From Methanosarcina spelaei (GTDB lineage Archaea > Halobacteriota > Methanosarcinia > Methanosarcinales > Methanosarcinaceae), in the NCBI RefSeq assembly GCF_002287235.1, contig NZ_LMVP01000124.1:1-43541 (forward strand): a stretch of 43,541 nt of DNA, read 5' to 3'. Shown here piece after piece: positions 1 to 9,700 of the stretch. The translations under genes and the position numbers were made by a program. Every line of letters begins with the position of its first letter. Within the stretch, counting starts at the first letter, position 1. Under the pieces are notes generated by a model. That model saw only the letters and a list, made by a program, of their open reading frames with translations. It did no database searches and was not told where the DNA came from.

Positions 1-102
1 TATAAATATACGATTTTCAAATATATAATATCAATTAGATACAAATTGACCATCATTTAATAAGAAAGCGAGGAAATAAATCTATAGATGCGGAGACCGG
101 AA

Positions 103-921
103 ATGAACGGCTTCGAAATTTATAAGAAGATGGATGATGGCGTTCAGGCAATATATAGATCAAGACTTCTAACAGAGATACTTCTATCATTAAACGAGGG
201 CAGTAAAAAGCTTCCCCAGCTGCGTGAAATTACCGGAAGTACGTCTCAGGCACTAATTCCAAAGCTCAGGAAACTCGAAGCAGATCATCTGATAGAAACA
301 AAAGGACACGAGTATTTCCTGACGTCAGCAGGGAAAATTGTGGCTTCAGGAATAGCTGACTCTTTTGTAATATTTTGGACAATTAATAAATTTAAGCATT
401 TCTGGTTGAAACATTACCTCGAAGAAATTCCCATTCCTTTGTTAAAAGAAATCGGATGTCTTTACGAGTCTGAAGTCCTCAAGGATAAAGGTATGAAGAT
501 CCTTAATGTCTACAACAATCAGTTAAAAATGCTTAAAGAAGCAGACCATATACACGGTATATCATCCGTGGTAACCGAAGGATATACCGATTCTATCTCT
601 GAAAGAGTAAAAGAAAGAATCCCTGTTGAGCTTATAGTTCCTCTTCATGCTACAGAAGAATTGAAGCGATCACCTTATCTGGAAAAAATAGAAGCACTGA
701 AAAATTATGAAAACTTTAAATTGATGGTCACAGATGAAGATATTAAAGTTGGGCTTATTGTTACGGATAAACACCTTTCTCTGAATCTGTATGAAAAAGA
801 AGGCGCTGAGTACGACATAAGCACAGGCTTGTTCAGCTCTGACTCGAAGGCCATTGAATGGGGAGAGATGCTTTTTTGGTATTGTAAAGGGAAGGCAGAC
901 TTCATAAAAATGCAAATATGA
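103..921 (+). CDS. COG4742-type winged-helix transcriptional regulator (DUF1724/FilR1 family)
   Basis: Likely a cytoplasmic DNA-binding regulator of the methanogen family that includes the Msr regulators of methyltransferase genes. Residues about 15-80 form a winged helix-turn-helix (LLTEILLSLNEG, then TGSTSQALIPKLRKLE as recognition helix, then a wing ending in YFLTSAGKIVA). The C-terminal two thirds fits the DUF1724 ligand-sensing domain (GISSVVTEGY, PVELIVPL, LSLNLYEKEG). I start at ATG 103 because GGAG at 92-95 lies seven bases upstream; an in-frame ATG at 88 would add five residues but has only a distant GAGGA. It stands alone, so its target is not evident. The family is fairly clear; the specific role is inference. 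Confidence 0.85.
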   Translation: MNGFEIYKKMDDGVQAIYRSRLLTEILLSLNEGSKKLPQLREITGSTSQALIPKLRKLEADHLIETKGHEYFLTSAGKIVASGIADSFVIFWTINKFKHFWLKHYLEEIPIPLLKEIGCLYESEVLKDKGMKILNVYNNQLKMLKEADHIHGISSVVTEGYTDSISERVKERIPVELIVPLHATEELKRSPYLEKIEALKNYENFKLMVTDEDIKVGLIVTDKHLSLNLYEKEGAEYDISTGLFSSDSKAIEWGEMLFWYCKGKADFIKMQI

Positions 922-2446
922 TTTTGCAGAAATTAAAAATTCCTGGCATCCTGAATATTTGTGATTGGAGCTGTTATAACCCAAAAAACACTGACGGCTT
1001 TCGATAACTGACTCCAAGTCTATCTACTGAATAACCAAGAAAGCCGTCTACCAGGGCTGTAGCGTTTGTAAGGACTTAACGGCTCTTAAGGCCGAAATCT
1101 CTGCCGACTCGGTAGGCAGCCTGGAAGGATTAAACCATTCTGTTGTCTGCACCTTCTCAGAACAGCATTTCTTAGAGCACTAGCTTAAGACCTTTGGATA
1201 GTTTTATATGCTATCAACACATGTTAAATTTTTAATATACGCAAAGCTAACATAATCGTGCCTCTGGGCATGTGGAGTTCAGGTGAGCCTGGAAAGTTGA
1301 TCTGAACTTCATAACTTAATTTTTTTAGTCCGTTATGAATTTTTCTTGATGAAATCTTCAAGCTTACTGTTTTTGCACTTTTTTGAATCCATACTTATTC
1401 ACAGATCTTTGATTGTTTGAGACTATGGACAGAAAACTTATAAGGCTACAGTCATTGCAGATGTTTTTCACAATGTAAAGAAACGAACTTCATGACTCTA
1501 CGGACGACTCTACATTTATTTATATTGACATTCAAACCAGTTCACCTGCCGGAACGGAGGAGGTGGAAGCTCCCCTGCAGTGTATGCAGTTCAGGTTGCA
1601 CCCTGCAGTCAGTTCCCATGCGATAAGCCTTGGTGCATTTGTCATAGCAATCATAAATTAGCTGTTTTTATTAATAGCATTCACAGTTTAATGAGATTTA
1701 CAAATTAACGATAATTGGAAAGTTAGAATCATAGCTTGAGGAGTAAATAAAATACAGGTTTTTTACCAGGAGTTTAAAGTTCAGATTAATTTTACCAGGA
1801 GTTTAAAGTTCAGATTAATTTTACCAGAGATTTAAAGTTCAGATTAATTACCAGGTATTAATTCTGTTGAAACCTGAAAGATCTGGATTTAAAACTTGAA
1901 AGGTCATATTAATAAAGTAATATTAATATTCTGCCATTTCATATGAAAAATTGTAAAAAGAAAATATTCAACGTTAAATATTCAATGTTAAATTCAATCC
2001 TACATTCGGCAGCAAGCACATTCAAAAATCTAAATATTCTTAATTGTTATTTTTTGCAGGTTAAGTTAAAAACAGCATCATGCGGATTATATGTCTAGCA
2101 TTATTTATCTTTCATCTCATTTATTATAAATATATATTAATTATGTTATGGTTAACATTTAGTAATTTTTTATTTAAATTAAATTTTAAAAGATCTGAAA
2201 AAAACGACATCAATAGAAAAATTGAATGGATTTTTATGTCGACCTGCCGAAAGCAGGTTCAATGCTAAAGATCAACATTTAGAGTATTTGCTCCACCCAG
2301 ATCCATTGATAGCCTGTTTCCAAATAAAGTCTGTTATAACGAAGTAATGAACACAAACACAATTCCTGGAAAATCCAAATTCAATAACTTGCAAATTTAT
2401 CGATAAAAAACAATCAGTTATATTCCAAAAAGATAAATAACATCTC
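922..2446. other. Gene-poor interval with decayed fragments
   Basis: No convincing gene in 1.5 kb. Minus-strand 1040-1180 and plus-strand 1537-1665 each have a short open stretch of coding-like composition (the second contains AGTEEVEAPLQ and ends in a stop). They may be transposase remnants, but I cannot assign a family. Hairpin-forming sequence lies at 1280-1345 (GTTCAGG...CTGAAC and CATAAC...GTTATG), and a promoter-like block at about 1410-1442 recurs elsewhere in the window. The 62-codon frame at 2080-2268 is AT-rich and hydrophobic with no ribosome-binding site; I do not call it. Confidence 0.5.
1762..1848. repeat. Three tandem copies of a 29-bp unit
   Basis: The unit runs from TTTACCAGGAG to TTCAGATTAAT and occurs at 1762-1790, 1791-1819 and 1820-1848. 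The first two copies are identical; the third differs at the GGAG segment. It is non-coding, and a partial fourth unit (ACCAGG) follows. Confidence 0.9.
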
Positions 2447-2929
2447 TTATTTCTTTTTTCCGTGAACAGGGCACTTATCTCTTGTTTCTGGGGAGCAGTG
2501 GACATATTCTCCGGTTTTGACGAAATGCCTGAAATGTTCTATACAGATTTTTGGCTCTTCTTTTTGAGCTGTAAACTCTACAAATTTTTTAAATGTTTCT
2601 GCAGTTTTTGGATTCAGGATATGCTCAATCTTACAGGCATCTTCTTCTGCAATTGTCTCACTAACTCCAAGATGCATGAGAAATTCTTTGAGCATGCCGT
2701 ATGTCTCTTTAGTCTTATGTGCGATTTCGGTTCCTTTTTCTGTGAGAGTTACCCCTCCGTATTTTTCATAATTTATGTAACCTTCCTTGTCGAGTTTTTT
2801 GAACATACCAGTTACAGTCGATGGGCCGAGTTCCAGCTCTTTAGCTACATCTTTAACTTTGGCATATCCTTTTTCTTCAACAATTGAAGCGATAATCTTC
2901 AGGTAATCTTCATCTCTTTCCGTTGTCAT
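2447..2929 (-). CDS. DtxR/MntR-family metal-dependent transcriptional regulator
   Basis: Predicted cytoplasmic repressor that would sense Fe2+ or Mn2+. About residues 4-65 form the winged helix (EDYLKIIASIVEEKGYAKV, then ELGPSTVTGMFKKLDKEGY, then YGGVTLTEKG). The dimerisation/metal-binding region follows (GVSETIAEEDACKIEHIL). The C-terminus is Cys/His-rich (ICIEHFRHF, VHCSPETRDKCPVHGKKK) and may form an extra metal site. It is about 160 residues, so it lacks the SH3-like third domain of DtxR and resembles the short MntR type. I take ATG 2929; an upstream TTG at 2938 is possible. A perfect palindrome lies 23 bases upstream. It is the nearest candidate regulator for the metal genes to the right, but that link is inference. 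Confidence 0.85.
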   Translation of the reverse strand: MTTERDEDYLKIIASIVEEKGYAKVKDVAKELELGPSTVTGMFKKLDKEGYINYEKYGGVTLTEKGTEIAHKTKETYGMLKEFLMHLGVSETIAEEDACKIEHILNPKTAETFKKFVEFTAQKEEPKICIEHFRHFVKTGEYVHCSPETRDKCPVHGKKK

Positions 2930-2951
2930 AAAACTCAAACCCTTTTTGCGT

Positions 2952-2968
2952 ATCGAATATTATTCGAT
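2952..2968. promoter_or_regulatory. 17-bp perfect palindrome upstream of the DtxR-family gene
   Basis: ATCGAATA-T-TATTCGAT is a perfect inverted repeat 23 bases upstream of the regulator's ATG (minus strand), in AT-rich promoter-like sequence. Its length and position fit an autoregulatory operator of a dimeric DtxR-type repressor. It differs from the TTTTCGG boxes of the feo region. Confidence 0.55.
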
Positions 2969-3176
2969 TATTATATTTAATTATGCAGAAAAGACATATA
3001 AGGATACTGTATTGAACGGATGCCATCTATATAAACAATAGTTTTAAGTATCCTCTTCAAACTCAAGGGAAAACTTTCTAACTGGATAATCATAATGTAA
3101 TTTCATCATACAGTTATGAAATTAAACGTGCTTTTTGAACGTGTTTTCTTGAATTAATTAAATTCTTGAGTTTTTC

Positions 3177-3373
3177 GACTCTGTTCCAAAATCCAGTGAT
3201 TTTTGCATTTTTGATAGAAAATCTGAATTAGCAAGAAGAATCCAGTTTTTATCAAAATCAATATTCGCTATCTAAAGACTTGAATCATTAAGTTGTATTA
3301 CACGGATGGTGACCATTTACAAAATCTAGTGATTTTGAATTTTACATCCATCACTAGATTTTGGTACTGAGTC
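3177..3373. mobile_element. MITE family A, copy 1 (197 bp) with 8-bp target duplication
   Basis: The ends are imperfect inverted repeats: the left begins GACTCTGTTCCAAAATC and the right, read inward, begins GACTCAGTACCAAAATC, matching at about 21 of 24 positions. AGTTTTTC is duplicated at 3169-3176 and 3374-3381. An internal hairpin near the right end repeats part of the terminus (AAAATCTAGTGATTTT). There is no open frame. By eye the sequence is identical over its whole length to the copy at 21369-21565, which implies recent movement. The transposase that mobilises it is not in the window; an 8-bp duplication fits families such as ISL3, IS256 or IS66. Confidence 0.93.
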
Positions 3374-3461
3374 AGTTTTTCAGTGAATATATGAAATTTA
3401 CTTTTTACCCATACAATTTGAAGAGAATATATTCTTAAATGCTAATTATAGATTAAAAATC

Positions 3462-3652
3462 AACAAAGATAAATTAGTTTAACAAAGATAAATTAGTTTA
3501 ACAAAGATAAATTAGCTGAACAAAAGGGTAATTAGTTGAACTAAAGGAAATTAGCCGAACCAAAGGATAATTAGTTGAACTAGAGGGCATTCTTTGAACA
3601 AAAGGTAATTAATTGAATTAAAAGGTAATTAGTTGAATTAAAGAGGAATTGA
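3462..3652. repeat. Degenerate 19-20-bp minisatellite, about 10 units
   Basis: The first two units (AACAAAGATAAATTAGTTT at 3462 and 3481) are identical. Later units drift to forms such as AACAAAAGGGTAATTAGTTG and AATTAAAAGGTAATTAGTTG, so divergence increases rightward. Non-coding. Confidence 0.85.
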
Positions 3653-4642
3653 AACTTAAACAATAAAAACGTTTTAGTAAGCTTTTCCTGTAAATGATCT
3701 AAAGTTTAAATTATTTTTAAAGCATTATCAGGAAACAGTCAGATAATTGTTTTTCAAAAGGAGTAAGTCCTGTTTTTCAGCAATACGTTTGTAAACACAT
3801 CTTTATTTTCAGATATGACTTCTTATTCCGTTCTAATCCTCTCCTATTTCTTTTCTGAATTCTATATAGTCTCTCTCAACTTCTTCCAGTTCGTATTCCA
3901 TCTTATATCACCATTTTTGAGCACAAATTTAGAGTTTATACTTAATGAGGCAGTTTAGAAGATTAAGTAGTGTAGAAGTTCTAATGGAGGAAGATACAGA
4001 ACGGATTTTTTTCCGGGAGTGTGTGTCCAAGTTATAGGAGGTATCACTGTCCTGTTCTTCCTTTCCATTGGTCCTGAAGAGTTCAAAAGCCTATGTTTGA
4101 AACCTGTTGCCCTAATGTTCTAAAGCTATGTAGTAAATTTATTCAGTTTTTGATCCTATGGAGTGATTCATTGAGTGGTCTATTTGCCAGCATTTGTTCA
4201 GGAGGAACTTTGGCTATTGAACTCTACAGTCCACATTTATTGATTTTTTTATATTCTTTTTGTTTGTTTATAACACTCTCCTTTTTTTGAGTTCATATAA
4301 ACCAAACGTTGAAGCCAGGTTTTTCCGAAACATCTCAAACCTGCATTTTGCAAGAATCGAAGCAGGAGGAATGGAACGGAACCATTACCTGCTACATTTC
4401 AACGCGCTCTATTTTTCTATCACCTGACAAACCTTCAAGCGTTCATTTAAGCTGTTGAATACTCAATTCCGAGATGTCGGAATACATAGAAACTTTTGTA
4501 AAGTTCTAAAGTACTCCAGTGTTATAAATTTGCTGTAAATTAGAAATCAAATTTTAGAGTACTGGTTGTGGTCTGTTCTTCGTATATGGCATTTTCTATA
4601 TTTTGATTTTACAGAAATTGGCACACTTCTCGGATATTTATC

Positions 4643-4732
4643 TCACAGCTCATCTTTTAACCGCTTTTTAAGGTCCATACCTACTAACTTCACATTTATG
4701 CAATGTTTTACAGACAGTTTTTTAAGAGGCAT
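4643..4732 (-). pseudogene. Possible feoA-like relic
   Basis: From ATG 4732 the minus strand reads MPLKKLSVKHCINVKLVG, then MDLKKRLKDEL and a TGA; coding-like sequence (DKYPRSVPISVKS) continues after the stop. The pattern MPL..., a hydrophobic strand, then basic KKRL resembles the start of FeoA proteins, including the FeoA-like protein at 20347-20559 (MMPLVLAQIGEANCIKAF). It lies about 310 bases downstream of a promoter-like site matching the feo promoter. A strong ribosome-binding site with ATG 4775 precedes it in another frame, which would require a frameshift. The similarity is short. Confidence 0.3.
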
Positions 4733-5043
4733 ACAAAAAGATAAGTTAATCTCTCTCCGTTTCATTAACTTTCATTTTCACCTCCATTTCCCAAGAGATA
4801 GGCTATAATGTTCAGCATGAACTCGCCAGGTTCTTTAATACTCTGTAATGATGTTCTTTGGTTACAGTCAAAACAGTCTCCAAAAATATCCATTAAAAGT
4901 CACTTACGAGCAATATGGATTTTTGGCCTGTTTTCCAGCGTGTTCAGTGCTCTATCTACTTTTTGATATTCTTATTATATTGACATAATTTATTTTGTCT
5001 TACTAATCTTTACTACATATGTGAAATAAACTGGATGGTATAT

Positions 5044-5069
5044 ATAATTTTCGGGTACCCGAAAATTAT
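5044..5069 (-). promoter_or_regulatory. 26-bp perfect palindrome, iron-type operator with minus-strand promoter
   Basis: Arms ATAATTTTCGG and CCGAAAATTAT are separated by GTAC. The same 11-4-11 architecture occurs at 12117-12142 with one arm mismatch. Read on the minus strand the palindrome runs into an AT-rich TATA-like stretch (ATTATATATA) followed by TTATTTCA, paralleling the feo promoter (TATAAATA ... TTACATTTCA). No intact gene follows; the possible feoA relic at 4732 lies downstream. Confidence 0.65.
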
Positions 5070-5239
5070 GCTTAATTATGAATTATTATTGTTATTATCA
5101 ACTTCATTCTTTCCAATTAACTTTATTCTTTATTATCAACTTCATTCTTTATAATCAATTATCTTTTATGTATGGTAATTTATTCGTATTTGCAAAATGA
5201 ATTTTTACATTCCGCCAGGAGTTTAATAAATTCTGTTAA

Positions 5240-5455
5240 CTATCAGGACTTAGGCACTTAAAAAACAAAATCAATCACGGTAAAGATTGCAGATTAAAGC
5301 TACATTTTATACAGGAGCGGTCTGAGTTCATCCGGATACAGGAAGAGCTCGATGAACTGAAAAAATTAGAACAAAATATTCCGGAATTGGTTCAGGTTCT
5401 CATGCGTAGTCCGGAAGCTATGGAAATTATGAAGAACTTGAAGACGAAACAATGA
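5240..5455 (+). pseudogene. Coding fragment with coiled-coil character, no start
   Basis: A 71-codon open frame without a usable start until codon 55. The second half has clear coding bias and heptad-like spacing (RIQEELDELKKLEQNIPELV, then LMRSPEAMEIMKNLKTKQ, stop). It looks like the C-terminal end of a larger protein whose 5' part is gone. I do not recognise the family. Confidence 0.4.
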
Positions 5456-5613
5456 TTTTTCTTTTTAACTTCCTTTTTGTGGATACGAAGGAATTTAAAA
5501 AATTATGGAAGATAATTAAAAATACACTTTTTGCTTCATGTTAAGCAAATTTTTATATCGTTAGCTGTTAATTATATTTTAGAAAGCTTTTATCAAAATA
5601 GGAGGTCGTTTCT

Positions 5614-6057
5614 ATTACTGAAATTGTAGACTTAAATAAGTATCAATTTGCTAAAATCCTAGGTGAATTATATAGAATTCAAAAAAGAATCGATCCAAAA
5701 ATGTGCCGATGTTCTGATTCTATAATTTATGGGCTTATTAATGGTATTGAAGAAGCGATTAATGAGGAAGTATTCAGAAGTCCTTTTTCTGAAACTCAAA
5801 GAATAATTACCAAAGATGAGCTGAAATTTGTATATGATGTCCTCGATGAATACAAGGGTGAAAATCTCAATTCGTTTAAAGGGTATTATACGATAGAAAG
5901 AAAACTTGAGGAATATGGAATTGACAGAGAGAAGGCTATTAAGATTTTTACGTACCTGAAGCTCGATTCTAGGTACTATGAATTGATAGAAAAAATGAAT
6001 TCTATAGATTCCCCCGTCGAATTAAAAGACTTGGATCCTTTTGAATACGAGATTTAA
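5614..6057 (+). CDS. Unknown protein, probable ATT start
   Basis: The first ATG in the frame is at 5701 (118 residues) and has no ribosome-binding site. The frame stays open upstream, and a strong AGGAGGT (5600-5606) sits seven bases before ATT 5614, which would start a 147-residue protein beginning (M)TEIVDLNKYQFAKILGEL. No ATG, GTG or TTG lies in the added 29 codons. So either ATT is the start, as in a few known genes, or an ATG has mutated. The product is soluble, helical and rich in Glu/Lys with no membrane segment (e.g. YYTIERKLEEYGIDREKAIK). I do not recognise a function. An AbrB-like fragment and an ISL3 relic follow. Confidence 0.7.
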   Translation: MTEIVDLNKYQFAKILGELYRIQKRIDPKMCRCSDSIIYGLINGIEEAINEEVFRSPFSETQRIITKDELKFVYDVLDEYKGENLNSFKGYYTIERKLEEYGIDREKAIKIFTYLKLDSRYYELIEKMNSIDSPVELKDLDPFEYEI

Positions 6058-6224
6058 TGAAATCTATTTTTCGAAACTGTATCGATTGCCTTTCCTTTTT
6101 AAGCAATTCATTTTCATATTATCAGGGGTTCCTCAGAAACCCCTGCTGTGGAGCTCTTTAATCTTACTACTTTTTTTAACGTTCATTCATCACTTAATGG
6201 TGGTTAATGGGGATAGGTGGTATT

Positions 6225-6359
6225 ATGGCAAACAGTTTTGTGACCAAAATCACGGATAAGCAGTTTCGAATCGTAATCCCAATTGATATTCGAGAATTAG
6301 AGGGTATAGAAATTGATGAATTACCTCAAAAAACGGTACTTCTGGGCAACTCATTGTAG
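6225..6359 (+). pseudogene. Truncated AbrB/SpoVT-like DNA-binding domain
   Basis: A 44-codon frame from ATG 6225, behind a GGTGG sequence, reads MANSFVTKITDKQFRIVIP then DIRELEGIEIDE before leaving homology and stopping at TAG. The segment matches the swapped-hairpin AbrB/MazE pattern (V.I..K.Q.VIP..IRE..GI). A typical domain continues for another strand, so this is probably frameshifted, perhaps by the transposase relic that abuts it. It could still be expressed as a short protein. Confidence 0.45.
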
Positions 6360-6360
6360 G

Positions 6361-6492
6361 TTAACTCCAATAACTGAAGCTGCAAATACAGTAAAAAAAC
6401 ATTGGGGCGGAATACTGAATTATTTTGATTCCAAGATAAAGAATGAGCTGACCCCAAAACTCAAAAATTGCTTCTTCAGATATCAGCTTTAA
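6361..6492 (+). pseudogene. ISL3-family transposase C-terminal relic
   Basis: The frame reads LTPITEAANTVKKHWGGILN then YFDSKIKNE before diverging to a stop. The pattern AANT-K-HW-GIL-YFDS-I-N is characteristic of the C-terminal region of ISL3 (IS204/IS1001/IS1165) transposases, normally followed by LEG.NS. Only this piece survives. It marks the left border of the metal island. Confidence 0.6.
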
Positions 6493-6795
6493 AATAATCA
6501 GCTGAGCTACTGATTTGGAAAGTAGTTCTGAAACTCTTATGAATTCGGAATCACCGGTCTTTTTGGGAGTCCTAACAATAGAGAAAACGATAAAAGTCAG
6601 TCTTTACATTAAAACTATTTGAAAAAACTGGAAAACTATTTTCCATAAATTTGAAAGTCTGTTATGCTAACAAGCTTTTTCCAAAAAGGAGTTTGGGAAG
6701 CTTTCCCAAACGAAAATCTTCAAAAATGTAACAAAAAATCCTATTGCAGTATCAATAAGTGTCGCGTTTATTTGCTTCTTAACTGCCATGGGATT

Positions 6796-9700
6796 TTAAG
6801 AATCAGATTCTGTTTCATTGCCACCAGCAAATGCACTTTCATACAGTCCTACCTGAGGTACGTGATCTGATACACAGTTAATGGTCATAGTGCTGGTACA
6901 GTTTTTCACAGTAGAATTGTAAGCATAACCAGCGATACTTCCGACTTCGTTTCCACCACCGATGATACTACCTGAAGTGACACAACAGGATATCGCATAA
7001 GATGCAGGTATAGGTCTTGCATCAGCATACAAATCATGATAAAAGCTGCCACCTATCAACCCACCTACACGTTCAGTGCTGTCCGACACTTTCATAGTAA
7101 CATTCGTCGAGCATTCGGCTATCTGTGTAGGGGCATCCTCATCATAAGTTCCTGCATAACCCAGAAGTCCACCGATCATGGTATCGTTTTCACCCGAAGC
7201 AGTGATAGAAACATCATCAGCATGGCAGTTTATAACGGCAACTCCCTCAAACACGCCGCCTATCAGGCCGCCCAGTGCAAAATATTCATCACCTTCCCCG
7301 GTTACCGTGCCTGTTGCAGTGCAATTGATTACTGAGCAAGCATTCAGAGCGCCACCTAAAACGCCCGCCGAATTTCCAGAATCGCCCAAAACCACGATAT
7401 CAGCTGCAGCATTGCAGTCTTTCAGTTTTGCAGAGTCGTTACCCATATCGCTGCCACCCAAAATACCACCTACGTAGATATTACCCCGTGCCGTATTATT
7501 GCCGGTAAGAGTTATGTTTTCCAGGATGCAGTTCCCATATTGAAAGCCAACGACATCGCCGACACAAAAGTTTCCAGTCACATTAGCGCATTTCACCTTA
7601 AGGTTGGATATAGAGCAGGGATTATCCTGTTTTCCGACAATGCATCCGAACAAGCCTACTGACATGCCCTCAGGTTGATTAATGGCCATATTGCAGATTG
7701 TATGCCCATTACCATCAAAGGTTCCCGTAAAAGCTACTTCCGGATCCGGTGTCTCTTCATCCTCAGGTTTTTCAGATAAAGGCTTGAAAGCACCAATTGG
7801 TTCCCAGTTTTCGTAGCCTGAGAGGTCGATGTCCGCCGTCAAAACAAAGTCCTTATCCAGATAGTTGTGTACCTTGTTAAGCTGCTCAGCCGTGGCAACT
7901 TGATAAGGATCGGACTCCGTGCCATTGCCGCCCGCAAAAGCTTCATCGATGCCAAACAGGCATTCGAGCATAGCCACCTTATCAGCCGTACTGAATTCAT
8001 CACCCGCCTGGAGCATGGTCGGCATCCAACTGCTGAGCGTTACGCTGTCCGGTTTGTAAGTACTCAGCACATCCTTCGTTTCAGCATAGTAGAAGTGGAC
8101 GTGGGCGGGCAAGGTAGTCTCATCCATACCTTCGTCAAAGTGGGGTTTGAGCATTGCAATATAGGTCAGTACACCTGCATCGTCATCAGCCTTGAACACA
8201 TAGGTTGTCTCTCCTGCCAACATTCCCAAACTGTTGTTGCTCTCCACAAAGGTGTAAGGGTGAGACTCAATGACATTGCCGTCCTGGTCACAGAAATAGA
8301 TGGTCTTGTAATCATAACCAAATTTAATCTGGTAGATCTGTGTACCGTTATTTGCTGGAGCCGATGCCATATTTGCAAACATGGCTTTTAGAGATGCACC
8401 GTCAGTGACATTCACGCCAAACATTCCTGCCATCATTTGTGCCATCTCGGAGGAAGCTGCTGTATTCCACACGTCGTTCAGAGCTTCGTCGTTTACATAA
8501 TTGACAAGCGATTCAAAGCTACCACTACCGCTATTTGCCCAGGCAGAAAGATCCTTAAATCCTTCCGGCTGGTCAGAACTTTCGTACATTCTCTCGGTGG
8601 CACCAATCTTTTCCAGGAGGGGATTACCATCTAACTTTACGGTGCAGTTGATTTCGCTGCCTATGACGCAGTTCTCTGCACGTCCCGCAATCGCACCCGG
8701 AGTTATCGCTCCGTTTATTTGACCCGCGGTGCTACAATTGTTGATGGTAAACACTGTTTCCATTCCCATGTAGTAAAGTCCCGTGCCTACCAGTCCGCCG
8801 ATGTGTGTGGCGTTGGCCGTGTTCGTTACAAACTTGACCGAGCAATTTTCGATGGTTGCCGTATTTTCCGTGTCCCCGGTACCTGCGTATCCGCATAAAC
8901 CTCCTACTGCATGGGCCGAATTAGGCGCGGTAATAGTCACGTCCGCCGTGCATCCCGTGATGTTCTCCATATATTCAAGGCAGCCGCCGATGCCACCAAG
9001 GCCAACGGGCTCGTTGCCTTCTGCTATAATCTCGCCCCGGGCAGAGCAATTCTCAATGCTACCGGTAAAAGCGCCGCCAATGATCAGACCGCCGCATTCG
9101 GCCATATCGCACTGGATGATAGGCCCGCTTGAAAAGTTGTTATCGCCCAGTACGTTAATTGTTACATCTTCAACCGTGCAGTTCTTAACGCTTTCAAATC
9201 CATGTCCGCCGATAATCCCGCCGATGCAGTTGACGCCGGAAATCGTATTTTCACCTTTAAGCACCAGATTTTTCACCGAGGCGCAGTTAAGACCGATGAT
9301 TCCTGCCGTTGACATGTAGCCGTTAACCGAGGCATTTTCCACGGTCAGGTTTTTAATCACTGCATCGGAGGAAGCCACGCCAAACAGGCCGACACCGACA
9401 AGATCCTGGTGAGTTGCAGTCAGATTGGAGACAGTGTGGCCGTTGCCGTCAAATGTACCGGAAAAGGCAATATCGCTATGGCCTCCGTTGTCGAAAATAT
9501 TTTCGTCAATAGTTCCGATAGGCGTCCAATTTTTATATCCATCGAGATCGATATCCGCTATCAGGATAAAGTGCTTGTCCAGGTAATATCGTACCTGATC
9601 AAGCTGTACTGCTGTTGCGATTTGATAAGGAGAATTCTCTGTTCCGTTTCCTCCTGCAAAAACTCCCATGGCATCATAGGCACGGGCAACGATCAAGTTA

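Larger units (their letters stand above)
2969..5613. other. Long gene-poor interval
   Basis: About 2.6 kb with a MITE (3177-3373), a minisatellite (3462-3652), a 26-bp palindromic operator (5044-5069), a possible feoA relic (4643-4732) and a coiled-coil coding fragment (5240-5455), each listed separately. On the minus strand, 3833-3901 could encode a 22-residue acidic peptide (MEYELEEVERDYIEFRKE...) ending at TAG; I cannot tell whether it is made. Plus-strand 4010-4123 has a short hydrophobic coding-like stretch (GVCVQVIGGITVLFFLSIGP) without a start. The open frames at 4093-4290 and 4566-4808 show no family features. Confidence 0.5.

Noticed and set aside
670-1017. 115-codon minus-strand frame
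   Set aside because: It is antisense to the COG4742-type regulator and has no family features.
2080-2268. 62-codon hydrophobic frame
   Set aside because: AT-rich low-complexity sequence, no ribosome-binding site and no recognisable motif.
4093-4808. Two plus-strand frames of 65 and 80 codons
   Set aside because: Codon use looks random, no start signal, and the minus strand of the second covers the possible feoA relic.
7867-8391. 174-codon plus-strand frame inside the chelatase fusion gene
   Set aside because: The minus-strand gene is clearly real (domains, signal peptide); the long opposite frame is a by-product of its GC-rich codon use.
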